Positions 43,832 to 58,800 of a stretch of 64,000 bases of DNA are shown piece by piece. A program made the translations under genes and the position numbers. Within the stretch, counting starts at the first letter, position 1, and every line of letters starts with the position of its first letter. The DNA lies in contig JAJVIP010000007.1 of assembly GCA_022072025.1 (NCBI GenBank), forward strand, positions 149,271 through 213,270. Direction: 5' to 3'. The stretch comes from Elusimicrobiota bacterium. GTDB lineage: Bacteria > Elusimicrobiota > Elusimicrobia > F11. The notes beneath the pieces were generated by a model. It was not told the DNA's origin, made no database searches, and saw nothing but the letters and a program-made list of their open reading frames with translations.

Positions 43832-46800
43832 ATGCCTAAGGCACAACTGATGCGCTTTGTAAAAGCCGTCACGGCTGCACTGCTGGTCTGTCTCATACCC
43901 AGCATCGCCTGGACGTTTAACTGCTTATCCAACACCGCTGCCGGCAATTGGAGCGCCGCAGGCTCTTGGACAAGTTGCAACGGTACCACGCCGCAATCGG
44001 CGGACACCGTGGCCATTCGCGCCGGCCATGTCATCACATTGGACACAAGCCCCACAATCTCAAGCGTTACGATTCAAAACGGCGGCACGCTCGTCTTTGA
44101 CGGCAGCAACCGCACGCTCACGATCACAGCAACGGCCAGCACGCCATTTACACTGTCATTCGGTGGCTCGTTCAGCGCCAACAATGGAACTGTGGTCTTT
44201 ACCGGCGATGCGAACAAAACCGTATTTGTCGGCACACCAACGTTCAACAACCTGAGCTTGACCCCCACTATCACCAACAATAGGACCTGGACCATGGGAA
44301 CGGGAACAATAACCGTGAACGGCGACTTTTTGATGAACGCCACCAAAGCAAGCGCCGGCGCTCGAATTCTCACTTTGAACATGGGAGCGCCAATCATCGT
44401 TGCGGGAACCACGACGATCACAGGCACGACCAACGGCCGCGGCTTGCTGAACACGGTCTCAGGAGGCAATCACGCCTTTACGACGGGTTCACTCAATCTG
44501 ACGGCGAACAACACCTTCACCGCCAATAACTCCACAGTCACCTTCACAGGAACAAACGGCACTCTGTTCACGCGGGCTGGGACTTTCAATCAAGGCAATT
44601 CGCATGTTGTCTTCACCGGAGATGGATCCGCTACGCTTACTTCTGGAACTGTGACTTTCTACAAATTGTCGCTAACACCCACATTGACAACAAATCGAAC
44701 GTACACTCTGAATGACGCAGCGCTGACACTGAATGCGGATTTTCTGATTCTGCCGGATAAACCCGATGCCGGAAACGCCACTTTAACCGTCAACATGGGA
44801 CAAAACGTAACCGTCGCCGCCACCATGCCCACCACCATCGGGGGGACCAACAACGCCCGTTCATTTCTCGACACCGGCGCCAACTACGCCATGAACATTG
44901 GAGAACTCGTTGTTGGAACCAATTGCACCTTGAAGGCCAACGGATCAACCATCACTCTTCGCAGCACCAACTCGCCTCCGTTTACCATGAACGGCACATT
45001 CCATGAGGGGACCTCCACCGTGATAATGAATGGAGACGCCAATCTTAATCCGTTGCTGGCCGGTGCCACATCGTTCTATAACCTTACTCTATCACCAACC
45101 ATCACGGCATCGCGCGGCTATACCCTTGGCGCCGCAGAGCTGACGGTATTAAATAATCTGACCATTCAACCCGGAACCGCCGCCAACCTGCTTACGGTCA
45201 CCATGGGGGCCCCGATAACGGTGGGAGGCACAACTTCGATCACCCGCACCACCAGCGCCACCTCGCTTTTGGATACCACATCTTCCAATCATGCGTTTAC
45301 CACAGGCGTTCTCAACATTGTGACCGGCGGCACAATGAATGCAAACGATTCCACTATCACGCTCACTGGCACATCAGGCACGCTCTTCACGGAAACCGGC
45401 GTGTTCCTGCCGGGGACATCGGAAGTGATTATGAATCCCGATGCCGACCTCACCATGACGGCAAGCGGTATGACGTTTTATGATCTGACGTTGACGCCCA
45501 CCATCACAGCCGACCGCAATTGGAATGTCGGGACGACATCGCTCACCGTCTTAAACAATTTGTCGATCAATCCGTCCGCCGGATCGGCTGCGATGCTCAC
45601 GGTCAAAATGGGTGCGATCATCGGTGTGACAAGCACGGTCACGGTCACTGGTTCCGGTTCGGCGTCTTCGACTCTCAACACCGGCACCAGCTTTGCTTTG
45701 CCCTGCGGCAACCTCTATGTGGATACGCCGGGAACATTGACGGCCTATGGTTCGGCCATAACGCTGAGAGGGACATCGGGCGTTCTATTCACGGTTTTCG
45801 GAAATATCAACGCCAGCACCGCACCGGTAACCGTCAACCTCGACACCGACATTCAGATTTTCAACGGAACTCCTTCCATTGGCGCATTGTCTTTGACGCC
45901 GACGATCACAACAAATCGGACCTACACGTTGGGCGGCAACCATCTCACGCTGAACGGCAATTTCAATATCAATCCCACGGCCGCCAGCGCGGCGATATTA
46001 ACCGTAAACATGAGTTCATCAGTAACGGTGGGAGCCGCATACACCACGACCATCTCAGGAACTACGAACGGAACGTCTCATTTGGACGCCGGCGTTGGAA
46101 TCAACGGCGCTCTCACCACAGGGAAAGTGGTCATTGCCGCAGGCAGCGCTTACACCGCGCGTAATTCGACGATCACGCTTACTGGCACCACCAGCACGCT
46201 CTGGACGAGAGCCGGAACGTTCAACGAAGGCGGCTCCAATGTCGTCATCACACCGAATGCCGCCATCACCTTGTTCAGCGGCGCGCAAAACTTCTTCAAT
46301 TTAACGATCAGCCCAACGGTTACTGTCAGTCGCGCCTACACAGTCGGCGCAGGCGTCACGTTGAATCTCGCCGGTAACTTGATAATAAGTCCCGATGCCG
46401 CCTCGGTGTTCGCGACGACCGTCACTTTGGGCGCAGCACTCACGCTCACTTCGGAGGGTTCCATCATCATTGCTCCGACAGGGAGCGCCACCGGGGTCTT
46501 GGATACTTCGACCAGCAACTATCCTATCAGCGCAGGCTACATCAACATTCAAGCGGGTGGTTTGCTGAACGGACGTTCCTCGCAAATTGTTCTCTCAGGA
46601 ACGTCCGGCACGCTGTGGACCCAAACCGGAAGTTTCGCAACAACCGCTTCGACCGTCACATTCAACCCCGACACGGATGTGACCCTAATCAACGGCGCGG
46701 TCACTTTCAGCAAAGTGGTTTTGGCGCCCACTCTCACAACAGACCGTACATACGAAATGGGCCCGGATGGGCAGACCATCAATGGCAATTTCACGATCGC

Positions 46801-49800
46801 GCCCGACAAACCAACCGACGGAACAGCGACCCTCACCGTCAATATGGGCGCGCCCATCACCGTCGGCGCAACGTTCGACACCGTCATCTCCGGATCAGGA
46901 AACGCCTATGCGGTTTTGGATACCGGCGAAGATTTAAATTACACGCTTTCAACCGGCGAGCTTGATGTTCTCTCGCAAGGAACATTCGAGGCCCGCGCCG
47001 CCAATTTGATTCTCACGGGAACTTCCGGCACTTTGCTTGTGAACGCCGGTGGGTTCAATGTTGGAACATCACTGGTGACAATCACGGCCAATGGAGCTGT
47101 CACCATCAACTCCGGCGCTGTCACATTTTATGACCTGATGATGAGCCCGGTTTTGTCGGCGGCGCGCACGTACACATTTGGGGCCGACCCGGTCACCGTT
47201 CTCCATGATCTGACGTTTAACCCAGATGCGCCTGTGGCTCGGCTTCTCACGGTCAACATGGGAGCGCCGATCACCGTCCAAGGCAACACATTGCTCACCC
47301 GCTCCAACTCCGCCACGTCTCTTTTAAGCACGACCGGCAGCAACTGGTCATTTGAAACCGGGACGCTTATTCTGGATACCGGCGGCACCTTCAACGCCAA
47401 TGGTTCGACAATCGCCGTCAACGGAACCAATTCACCGCTCATAACGCGTCTCGGCACATTCACCCAAGGAACATCCACTGTTACGTTTAAAAGCGCAGCC
47501 GACACCGTTCTGAACAGCGGGACTCTGACCTTCAACCATTTGATCATCGATACCCCGAACCAAACGCAAACGCTGGGCTCAGCGATCACGGTGAGCGGGA
47601 ACCTAATTGTGTCCAATGGAAATTTGGACGACGGCGGACAACAGATCACCGGCAACGCTTCCAATCTGCTTATCGTCGCAGACGGCGCTGAATTGTCTTT
47701 GGGATCGGGATCAAATCCCACGGTTTTGCCCACACTCTATCCGAGCAACAGAATGTCTTTTAGCACAACCAGCACTGTTACCTACAAAGCCGATGTCGAC
47801 CAACTCATTCTCAGCACGCCTTCCGCCTACGGAAATCTCATGTTGAGCGCCCCCTCCGGTACGCCGACCAAACGGCTGGCTGGCAATGTGACCATCGCCG
47901 GAAACTTCACCGTCTCTTCCAATGACGCGCTGGATGTGAATACCGGCAACTATAACTTGACCATCGGAGGAAATTACGTAAACGACGGCTCCTTCATCGC
48001 CCGGGCGGGAACAGTCACATTCAACGGGAATTCATCCGGCATTACCTTGACCGGCAATATGACCGGCTCCAACGCTTTCAACAATCTGACTTTCAATGGA
48101 TCCGGCGGTGATTGGACGCTGATCGACCCCATACTCGTCACGTCCACGTTGACCGTTTCGGCGGGAACATTGTTGGGCGATCAGAATATAACAGTGAATG
48201 GCGGCGTTGTCGGCAGCGGAGCCAACGGACAAATCAATCTTTCAGGCGGCACATTCCTGCAGCGAATCGACGCCGACCAATATTTTGGAACCAATTTATC
48301 AGGCTCCAACGATTGGACTTTCAACAACTTGGCATTCACCAATTCATCCGTATCCGGCCGGACCATACGGACATCAAACGGCGGAAACGGACGCGTCGCA
48401 GTGAACGGAACATTCACGATCGGAGACCCCTCCGACGTCAACACGACAACGTTGAACGCCGACCAATACGACCGATTTATATCGGTAACCGGTGATGTGA
48501 ACATCACTTCCAAAGGCGCATGGTCGGCGGCATCCGCAATGCCGATCACCGTTGGGGGAAACTGGACCAACAACGGAACATTCTCCGGCAATTCAAGCAC
48601 AGTGACATGGTCGGGCGCTTCGGCGCAGTATGTGAACAACTCAGGTGGGAATTTCGCAAACCTCATTTCTTCGAACACTTCATTCGGCGGCGTTATCTTC
48701 ACCGCGGGTTTCAGCGCAGAGCGGTTTTTTGTGAATACGACAGATTTAAATTCTTCGGCCACGATTTACTTTGCCGGCAAATCGACATTCACCATTTCGA
48801 CTTTCTCAGTGACCGGAACATCCGCCTATCCCGTTGTTTTGCGCTCGACAGACACAGGCGTCTATTGGCACCTGAACAACACCAGCACCAACACCGTGCA
48901 GTATGTCTCCGTACAGGATTCGGACGCCTCGCAAGGTCAACGCATTTTTGATTATCCCGGCGGCGTAAGTCTCGGACACAACTTGAACTGGGCAATGGGC
49001 GCGGTCACGCCGACGGGTCTACTGTTCTCGGACGCACAAACAACTTCCCTTGATTTGTCTTGGGACGCCTCCGATGCCGCTCCGGATTCCTACGTTGTCG
49101 ACATCAGCACGAACAGCGACCACTCCGCTCCAGTCACCAGCATCACGACATCGCTCACCAACGGCACGACTTCAAACCTTCTCGTAAACACCACCTACTA
49201 CGCCAGGATCAAATCGACGGTGGGAAGCTTGGAGAGCGCATGGTCTTCCACCATCTCGACCGCCTCTCGGGCGAACATCCCGGCGTCAGTCATATCCACT
49301 TGGACCGTCCATTTCACCTCGCTCACCGTCACCTGGGCTGAGGGAGGAAATCCTTCGGGCACGATCTATGAAACCTGGATCTCCAGCACCGCCGGATTTG
49401 CAACCCAACCCATTTGGGTGAGCACGACAGTTGGAACCACATCTACCTTTACTGCACTTGCGCATGGAAGGCAGTACCACGCGCAAGTCAGAGCCGTCAA
49501 TCACTCTGGCGTCGGCACAGATTGGCTGAATCTGAACAGCACCGTAACTATGTCGCCGCAGACACCTCCCAATTTGTCGTATACCACGGCGCAACCGGAT
49601 TCTTTATCCGCCTCATGGGATGAACCCACTCTCCCGGGTGAGACCTACACGTTCCAAGTGAGCACCGATTCCAATTTCGGTGGAACGCTGGTGAGCTCAA
49701 CGACCAAAAACCTATTCGCGACCACGATCGATCCGTTGGAGCCGAACACCACTTATTACGGATGGGTCACATCCACAAATGTGGGAATCAACAGCGATTG

Positions 49801-52800
49801 GTCGGCTTATGTCGCAACTGCGACACTGGCCAAGTCGCCCGCCTCCCATTCATCCACATGGAGCGCGGTCGGTTACACATCCATGACCGTTCACTGGGTG
49901 GACAATGGCAATCCCATCGGACTTACGCGCTACACAGTTGAAATCGCCACCGATGTCAACTACACATCCCAGGAATTCCATAGCTCCGTTACGTACAACT
50001 TGCATGCCACATTTGAAGACATATTGTTGGACACCACTTATTACGCCCACGTGAAAGCGACCAATCACAGCGGCATACATACCGATTTTCTGGAACTGGG
50101 CAGCACCACAACTCTCGCGCCGACCATCTGCAGTGCAGTGCAATCCGGAAATTGGGACGATCCCGCCGTCTGGAGCAACTGCAGCGGTCCCTCGGGGCTT
50201 CCGCTTTCCACCGACTTGGTCACAATCAACACCGGGGTCAATGTCACATTGAATATGGACGCCACCATAGCCGGCATCGAATTCGCTGCCCCTGCCGCCG
50301 ACAACTCATTAACCCAGCTCAGCACGGTGACGTTGACGGTCACAGGACCCGTCAATTTTAATCAACCCACGGTCGACAACCGCACCAGCGCCTGGAATTT
50401 AAACGGCTCCACCGCCGTTGTTGCTGGCTTAATTTCTTTCAAAGGTAGCAACAACACCGTTTCACGCGTATCAAAACTGGTGATTACATCGGGCCAACTG
50501 AACGCATTCGGAGGTATGTTGTTCACCGCTTCCACGGCACCGGCCAAGGTGATCGATATGTCCGGCGGCGCAGGGCGAATCAATCTCGAAGGATCTTTGA
50601 CCACGCCGGCCAATTCATCCCGCCTTATTGCGGGCTCAGCCGGCAGCTCGTTCAACTACATGGATGACACCAACGCCCAAACCGTTAAGTATTTCTACGA
50701 AGGGGCCTACGATAACTTGTATTTCAACAACATGTCCGGCTTCGGGGTCACATTGGACGCGGCCATATCCGCAGCGGGTGTGGCTGGAGATATGCGCGTT
50801 CAGTCCGGGCTTTTCACGAACGGAGGATTCGAGGTTACCGGCGCATCCGGAAAAACGTTCGAAGTGGCAAATGGCGCCACATTTGAAATGACCGGCACGT
50901 CCGATTTTCCGACCGGATTCACCAGCTTCTCATTTGGACCCACAAGCCGTGTTCGTTACCGTCAGACCTCGACGCCGCTAACAATCAACACGCATACATA
51001 CGGACACCTGGATCTGATGCCGGCGGGCTTGGCCACGCAAAACCTGCCGGCAGGCGCATTCACGGTTTACGGAGATCTGACGATCGGCGATGGAACCAAC
51101 GCCGCCGCCATCTCCGCCAACGCCAACAGCACCGCGTTGGCCGTGCACGGCGACTTGGACATCAACCTCAACGCCTCGTTCACTGCGAACGCAAACAATC
51201 CGCTTCTCATTTTGGGCGATTGGACAAACGGCGGAGTCTTCACGCACAGCAACAGTACAATCGCATTCACTGGCGCCAGCGCTCAAACGGTTGACAATGC
51301 CGGACAAAATTTTGCCCACTTGATTTCTTCCAATTCCAGTTCCAGCGGAGTGGTGTTTGCATCTAGCTTCTCCGCGACACAACTTTATGTCAACACGGCC
51401 GACCTGAGCGCGCCGGCAACCCTCTACTTCGCGGGGACTTCCACCTTCACCTTCACAAATTTCAAAGTAACCGGCTCCGCCGCATATCCTGTTTCTCTTC
51501 TTTCATCGCAACAAGGAACGGCATGGCATTTGAACAACACCAGCACCTACACCGTCCGCTATGTCTCAGTCCGCGACTCGGATGCCTCCGCCGGCATACG
51601 CATTCTGGATTACCCCGGAGGCTCGGATCTGGGAGGCAGCACGAACTGGGTTTTTGCTTCAAATCCTCCGTCTAATCTCCAGATCAGCGAAGTGTTTGTG
51701 AGCTCCTTTACTTATTCGTGGGGCGCCGCCTCGCCTCTTCCCAACAGCTACACAATCGAGATCAGCACCAACCAAAACTTCTTGGCGCCGGTCTCGGCAA
51801 TCTCAACGGCTCTGACCGATGGAACCACAACCGGCATCATTCCAAACACCACATATTATGCGCAGGTCAAGTCCGTGGTTGAGGGCCTCTCCAGCGCTTG
51901 GACATCCGCCGTTTCAACCATAACACTGCCCAACATTCCCGCTTCGGCCGCCTCCACTTGGACATATGTCAGTTTCACTACCATCACTGTCGCGTGGTTG
52001 AACAACAGCAACCCATCGAACCTAACGACGTATGTTGTGGATCTTGCCACCGACACCGAATTCACCTCGGAAGAATTTCACAGCTCCACAACAGCCAACC
52101 TTAGCCACATGTTCGAGAATTTGCTCTACGACACCACTTATTACGCCCGCGTCAAAGCCATCGGCCAAACCGGTTTTGAAACCGATTATCTCGGTTTGGG
52201 CAGCACCACGACGCTTGCGCCCATCACCTGCAATGCCACTGCAAGCGGCAATTGGGATGTCGCAAGTCGGTGGGCGAATTGCACAGGTCCCGGAGGCATC
52301 CCAAGCCCCACCGACGCCATCACTATTAACGCCGGCGTGAACATCACCTTGAATGTCGATGCCGAAGTCGCGGGACTTGCGTTCGCAGCGCCGGGAAACA
52401 ACAATTCGCTGACGCAATTGAGCACGGTGACTCTAACGGTGAACGGCAATGTCGTCTTCAACCAACCGTCGACCACGCCTCGCACGACTGGATGGAACAT
52501 CAACGACAGCACCGCGACCGTGAGCGGACTCATATCTTTCCTCGGCGCCAGCGGCGCCGGTACGCGCAGATCACAGATCGTGATCACATCCGGACAACTG
52601 AACGCCTATGGAGGCATGTCATTTACGGCCTCCGCCAGCTCGCAGAAAATGATCATTATGTCCGGCGGCGCCGGACAGTTGAATTTGAAAGGGGACCTGA
52701 CCATACCCAGCAACTCTTGCACCTTGACCGCCGGCACCGCGGGCAGCGTGTTCAGCTACGTGGACGATGTTTCTCCGCAAACGGTGCAGTTCTTCACGGC

Positions 52801-55800
52801 GGGCGCTTATCACAACCTCCATTTGAACAACACCTCCGGTTCCGGCGTCACATTGGGGGCCGCGGTGACCTCATCCAACGTCACCGCCAATCTGCGGATC
52901 CAATCCGGAATTTTCAACAACGCCGGGCTGGCTATCGCGGGGGGCACGGGAGACACCTTTGAGGTCGCAAACGGTGCCACGTTTGAAATGTCCGGAACTT
53001 CCGTTTTTCCCACCGGATACACAACATTCACACTGGGCCCCTCGAGCCGCGTGCGCTATCTGCAAACGACGGATCCTTTGACCATTGATTTGCAACCGTT
53101 CGGCCATCTGGACCTCGCGCCAGCCGGGGCGACCGCGCAGATATTCCCTGCGGGGACTTTCACAATTCAGGGAGATCTGACCGTTGGAAACGGCTCCAAC
53201 ACCACCGTCGTGACCGCAAACATCAACGACACCGAACTGATCATCGGCGGAAGCTTGAACATCGCATCCAACGGTTCTTTCGTGGCCAACGCTTCCAACC
53301 CGCTTTTGTTGGGAGGCAACTTAAGCAATGGCGGCACTTTCACTCACAACGACAGCACCGTATCGTTCACGGGAACATCGCCTCAAACGATATACAACGC
53401 GGAACAGAACTTTGGTTATCTCATTTCATCCAATACGAGCTCCGGGGGGTTGACCTTCGCATCCAAATTCTCCGCGAACCAGCTCTACATCAACACCGCT
53501 GAACTAGGAGCCGCGGCCACCGTGTATTTTGCGGCAGGCTCAACATTCACGATTCCTTCGCTCACTGCCATCGGCACCCCATCACTTCCGGTTGTATTGC
53601 GATCGACCGACACCGGAGTTTATTGGCACCTCGACAACGCCAGCACGCACACCGTTGCATATGTGGAAGTGGAAGATTCCGACGCATCGCTGGGACTGCG
53701 CATCTTGGATTATCCGGCCGGGTTCGATTGGGGACACAACTTGAACTGGGCGGTTGGTGTGAACCCGCCTGCCGCGCTGCAGTTCTCCGATGCTCAAACA
53801 TCCGCGCTGACGCTCGCTTGGACGCAGGCCGATCCGTACGCAGACACTTATCAAGTTCAATTCAGCACGAATGGAAGTTTCGCGGCGCCGGCGACGCTTT
53901 CATCGACGGCGCTGCTCAATACGACCACTTCCAGCTTGCTTTTGAACACCACTTACTACGCTCGCGCAAAATCGATCATCAACAGCACCGAAGGAGACTG
54001 GTCATCGGACATTTCCACTTCCACACTGGCCAATGCGCCCTTCTCTGCGGCCTCCACTTGGACGGCCGTCAACTTTACATCCGTCACCGTCACCTGGCTG
54101 GATAACGGCAACCCGCTGAACGTGACCAGATACCAAGTTCAGCTCTCAACCGTTTCAAATTTCTTATCCGGAACAATTCTCAACACCTTCACGACAAATC
54201 TCACAACCAACTTTGTCTCCCTTATTCCGGCCACCACCTACTACGCCCAAGTCAAAGCCGTCAATCATTCCGGGATCGGAACCGACTGGCTCGTTTTGGG
54301 AAGCACGGTTACGCGCGTGGTCAACACGCCCGCTTCTTTGTTCTTCTCCAGCGCCGCGACGAACTGGCTCGCCGCCACCTGGAACGCCACAACCCCAGTG
54401 GCCGACAGCTACACTTTGCGGGTTTCAACCGCGCAGAATTTTTCTGGCACAATCGTGAGTTCCAACACGACGCTGCTCATTGCCACAACCACATCCAATT
54501 TGTCGGCCAACACCACCTACTACGGACAAATCAGCGCCGTCATCAACGGGAGCACGAGCCCTTGGAGCAGCGACATCGCAACCGCCACTTTGGCGAACGT
54601 GCCGGCGAGCGCCGCTTCAACTTGGACCGCGATCAACTTCACATCCATCACCGTCGCTTGGCTGGATAACGGCAACCCGCTGAACGAAACTTTGTATCAA
54701 GTCCGGCTTTCTACGGTCAGCAACTTCTTGTCCGGAGATATTTTCAACGCAACTTCCACGGCGCTTTCTGCAACATTGGATTCCTTGGTTCCAAGCGCCA
54801 CTTATCACGCCCAAGTCAAAGCCGTCAACCATTCGGGAATTTCGACAAACTGGCTCACGTTGGGAAGCACGATCACCCGCAGCGTGATACAACCCACAAA
54901 CCTGCAAATTACCGATGTTCAGATTTCATCAATATCCTTCTCGTGGGCCGCGGCTTCTCCTGCGCCCGATTCGTACACATTGCAGACCAGCACCAACAAC
55001 AATTTCTCGAACCCCGCCGTAAGTTCTTCCACCACGCTTCTGGCTGGAACGACTTTTAATCTCCTGATGAACACCACTTATTTCGCCCGCGTCAATTCCA
55101 TCATCGACGGCCATGCCAGCTTGTGGACGCCCCACATCACAACAGTCACGCTCGCCAACACGCCGGCAAGCGCCGCATCAACCTGGACCGCCATTAACTT
55201 CACATCCATTACCATCGCCTGGCTCAACAACTCAAACCCACTGAGCGTAACGAGGTATCAAGTCCAGATGTCGACCGTCTCGAATTTCCAGTCTGGTTTG
55301 ATTCTGAATGCCTTCACGACAAATCTCACAACCAACTTTGTTTCCCTTATTCCGGACACCACTTATCACGCGCAAGTCAAAGCCATCAACCACTCCGGCA
55401 TCAGCACCGATTGGCTCGCCTTGGGCAGCACCGCGACTCTGACAGCCAACACGCCGGCTTCGCTCTTCTTCTCAAGCGCCGGCACCAATTGGCTCTCCGC
55501 CCGATGGGACGCCACATTGCCTCCGGCGGACAGCTACACTCTATGGGTTTCGACGGCGCAAAATTTCACGGGCACCATCACCAGTTCCGGCACGGCGCTG
55601 CTCATTGCGACCACAACATCCAATTTGTCGGTCAACACCACTTATTACGGACAAATCAACGCACTCATCAACGGAAGTTCCAGCCCCTGGAGCAGTTACG
55701 TCACCACCGCCACTTTGGCTAACGCGCCGGTTTCCGCCGCTTCAACTTGGTCGGCGGTGGGTTATACCTCTGCCACGATTGCGTGGTTTGGGAACAACAA

Positions 55801-58800
55801 TCCCGATTTTGTGACAAGATATATGGTTGAATTGTCGACGGTGTCGGGCTTTGGCTCAGGCGATATCATAAGCTCCGCTACATACAATTTGAGCTCACTG
55901 ATCGAGCCGCTCGATCCGGGCACGACATATTACGCCCGCGTTAAAGCCACAAATCATAGTGGTATCGACACCCCCTATGTTTTCCTGGGAAGCACCGGGA
56001 CCATTCCCTCCACTCTCTGTAATGCCGTTTCGAGCGGCAACTGGGATGAGCCCACTGTGTGGAGCGGATGTACGGGTCCTGGAGGAATTCCATCCGCGAG
56101 TGATGCCATCACCATTAATTCCGGTGTGGATGTTGTGTTGAATGTAAACGCTGCCATCTCGCGTCTTGTTTTTGCCGCGCCTGGCGCCAACAACGCCCTG
56201 ACGCAATTGAGCACCGTCACTTTGACTGTGAACGGTCCGGTCACACTGATGCAACCGAACACTTCCGACCGCAACAACACCTGGAACATAAATGCCGGAT
56301 CAGCCACGGTCTCTGGGCTTATCACTTTCAACGGGACAAATGAAACAGAAACTCGTTTGTCTCAAATCGTGATTACTTCGGGACAATTAAACGCTTTCGG
56401 CGGATTTACATTTGCATCATCCACGGCACCAGCCAAAGTCATCAGGCTTTCTTCGAGCACAGCCAATTTGAATTTAAAAGGGAACATGACCATCCCCGTC
56501 AATTCATGCACGTTGTTTGCCGCTTCCGGCAGCGTGGTCAACTACATGGATTCGACGATCGGCCAGACGGTGGTGTTTTTCACAACGGGCCCCTACTATC
56601 ATCTCAACTTTAACAACACCTCCGAGGCAGGAGTGACGCTGGGCGCGGTCGTGAATGCGGCGAATGTCCGCGGCGACTTGCGTGTGCAATCCGGAACGTT
56701 CAAGAACGGAGGCTCCGGAATTAACGGAAGATCGGGCACGCTGTTCGAAGTAGCCGATAATGCGGTCTTTGAGATGTCAGGCAGCACGTCTTTCCCGAAT
56801 GGTTATTCCGCTTATTCGCTGGGATCAACCAGCCGCGTGCGCTATTTGCAGACACTAACACCTCTTGCGATCAGCACGATGACCTATGGTCACCTAGACC
56901 TCATGCCTGCGGGAACCGCCACTCAAAACTTGCCCAGCGGCGCGTTCACAGTTCTGGGAGATCTCACCGTCGGCGATGGAACCAACGCTGCTGCTATCTC
57001 CGCAGATTTCAACAACACCACGTTGATGGTAAACGGGAACTTGATCGTCAACAACAACGCAACCCTGACCGCCGGCTCCACGATTCCACTGACCGCGAAA
57101 GGAAACTGGTCGAACAGCGGCACCTTTGTCCACAACAACAGCACCATTGTCTTTGTCGGAACCAACGGCCAGTACGTGAACAATTACGGGAAGGCGTTTG
57201 CCAACGTGATATCTTCGAACGTCAGCGCCGGCGGCGTGGTGTTTTCATCCAGTTTCTCGGCGGCCCGCCTGCTCGTGAACACATCTGGGCTTGGATCATC
57301 GGCCACGTTGTACTTTGCCGCCGGCTCCACCTGCACGATTTCCAGCTTCAGCGTCACCGGCACGTCCGCCTTTCCGGTTGTGCTTCGCTCCACCACTTCC
57401 GGCTCTTACTGGTACATCAACAACACCAGCTCCCATGCGGTATCTTATGCCGCAGTTCAAGACTCCAACGCAAATCCAGGCAGGAGAATTTTCAACTATC
57501 CGGGCGGGGCGGACATGGGCAATAATTTAAATTGGGCCATTGGTTTGGTACCTCCGGACACGCTCGGCGCCTCAGCATCTCAAACCAATTCACTGACGTT
57601 TTCTTGGTCGCATTCCTCGCCTTCCGGCGACATTTACAATTTGCAGTTCAGCACCAACGGCGGCTTCACCGCGCCCGTCACCAGCACATCCACGGCTCTC
57701 TTAAGCGGGACCACTTCCAACCTGCTCATCAACACCACGTACTTCGCGCAGGTGAGAACGGTCATTTACAACAGCACGAGCGCCTGGTCGGGCATCATAT
57801 CGACCGCGACGCTCGCCGACATTCCGGCCTCCGCGGCTTCCACCTGGACCGCGGTGCAATTTACTTCCGTAACGGTTGCCTGGCTGAGCAATGGAAACCC
57901 GCTGAACGTTACGCGCTACACGGTCCAGCTCTCAACTGTCGGCGATTTCCTTTCCGGCACCGTTCACAGCACGGACACCACCAATCTGTCGCACAGCTTC
58001 ACCGTCCTTGTGCCTACGTCCACATACTTCGCTCAAGTGAGAGCCGTGAACCATTCGGGCATTCCCACCAATTGGCTACCGTTGGGGAGCACCGTCACCA
58101 AAACAGTCAATCCGCCGACCGGCGTTGATTTCTCGAGCGTGACTCATCAGCAATTGGCTGCGATTTGGATCGCTCCTTCTCCAGCACCGGACAGCTATGT
58201 ATTCCAAGTTTCGACCGCGTCGAATTTCTCCGGAGATATCGTGAGTTCGAACACCACAGTGCTTACTGCCACAACCACGACTCCTCTTTCCGTAAACACC
58301 ACTTACTACGGCCGTGTGACCGCGTTGATAAACGGAAGCTCAAGCCCGTGGACCAGCAACATCACAACCGCCACCTTGGCGAATATTCCCGCTTCAGCCG
58401 CCTCCACATGGACCGCGGTGCAGTTCACCTCGATCACGGTCGTCTGGCTTGAGAACGGGAACCCTTCCGGTCAAACGCGGTACACGCTGCAGCTTTCAAC
58501 GGTCGCAAATTTCTTATCGGGAACCGTTCACAGCACCAACACAGTAAACCTTTCGCACAATTTCTCTGCGCTCGTTCCCTCATCCACTTATTACGGCCGC
58601 GTAAGAGCCGTGAACCATTCCAATATCTATACCGATTGGGTGACGCTTGGAAGCACGGCCACTCTAACCCACAGCTCTCCTTCAAATATCGTATTCACCG
58701 CCGTGCAACCGGATTCGTTGTCGGCATCGTGGGATTCTTCGGTTCCGGAGGGAAATTTCTACAGCTTCGAGGTGAGCACCGACTCAAGCTTCAATGGGAC

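Noticed and set aside
45520..46164. Open frame of 214 codons in another plus-strand frame inside the giant gene
   Set aside because: It overlaps a continuous, domain-rich frame. The product is His/Arg-rich with no family features, as expected from frame-shifted Thr/Ala-rich coding.
47128..48762. Antisense open frames of about 200 codons opposite the giant gene
   Set aside because: They arise from the G+C- and repeat-biased codon use of the sense strand. They have no ribosome-binding sites and recur opposite each module.
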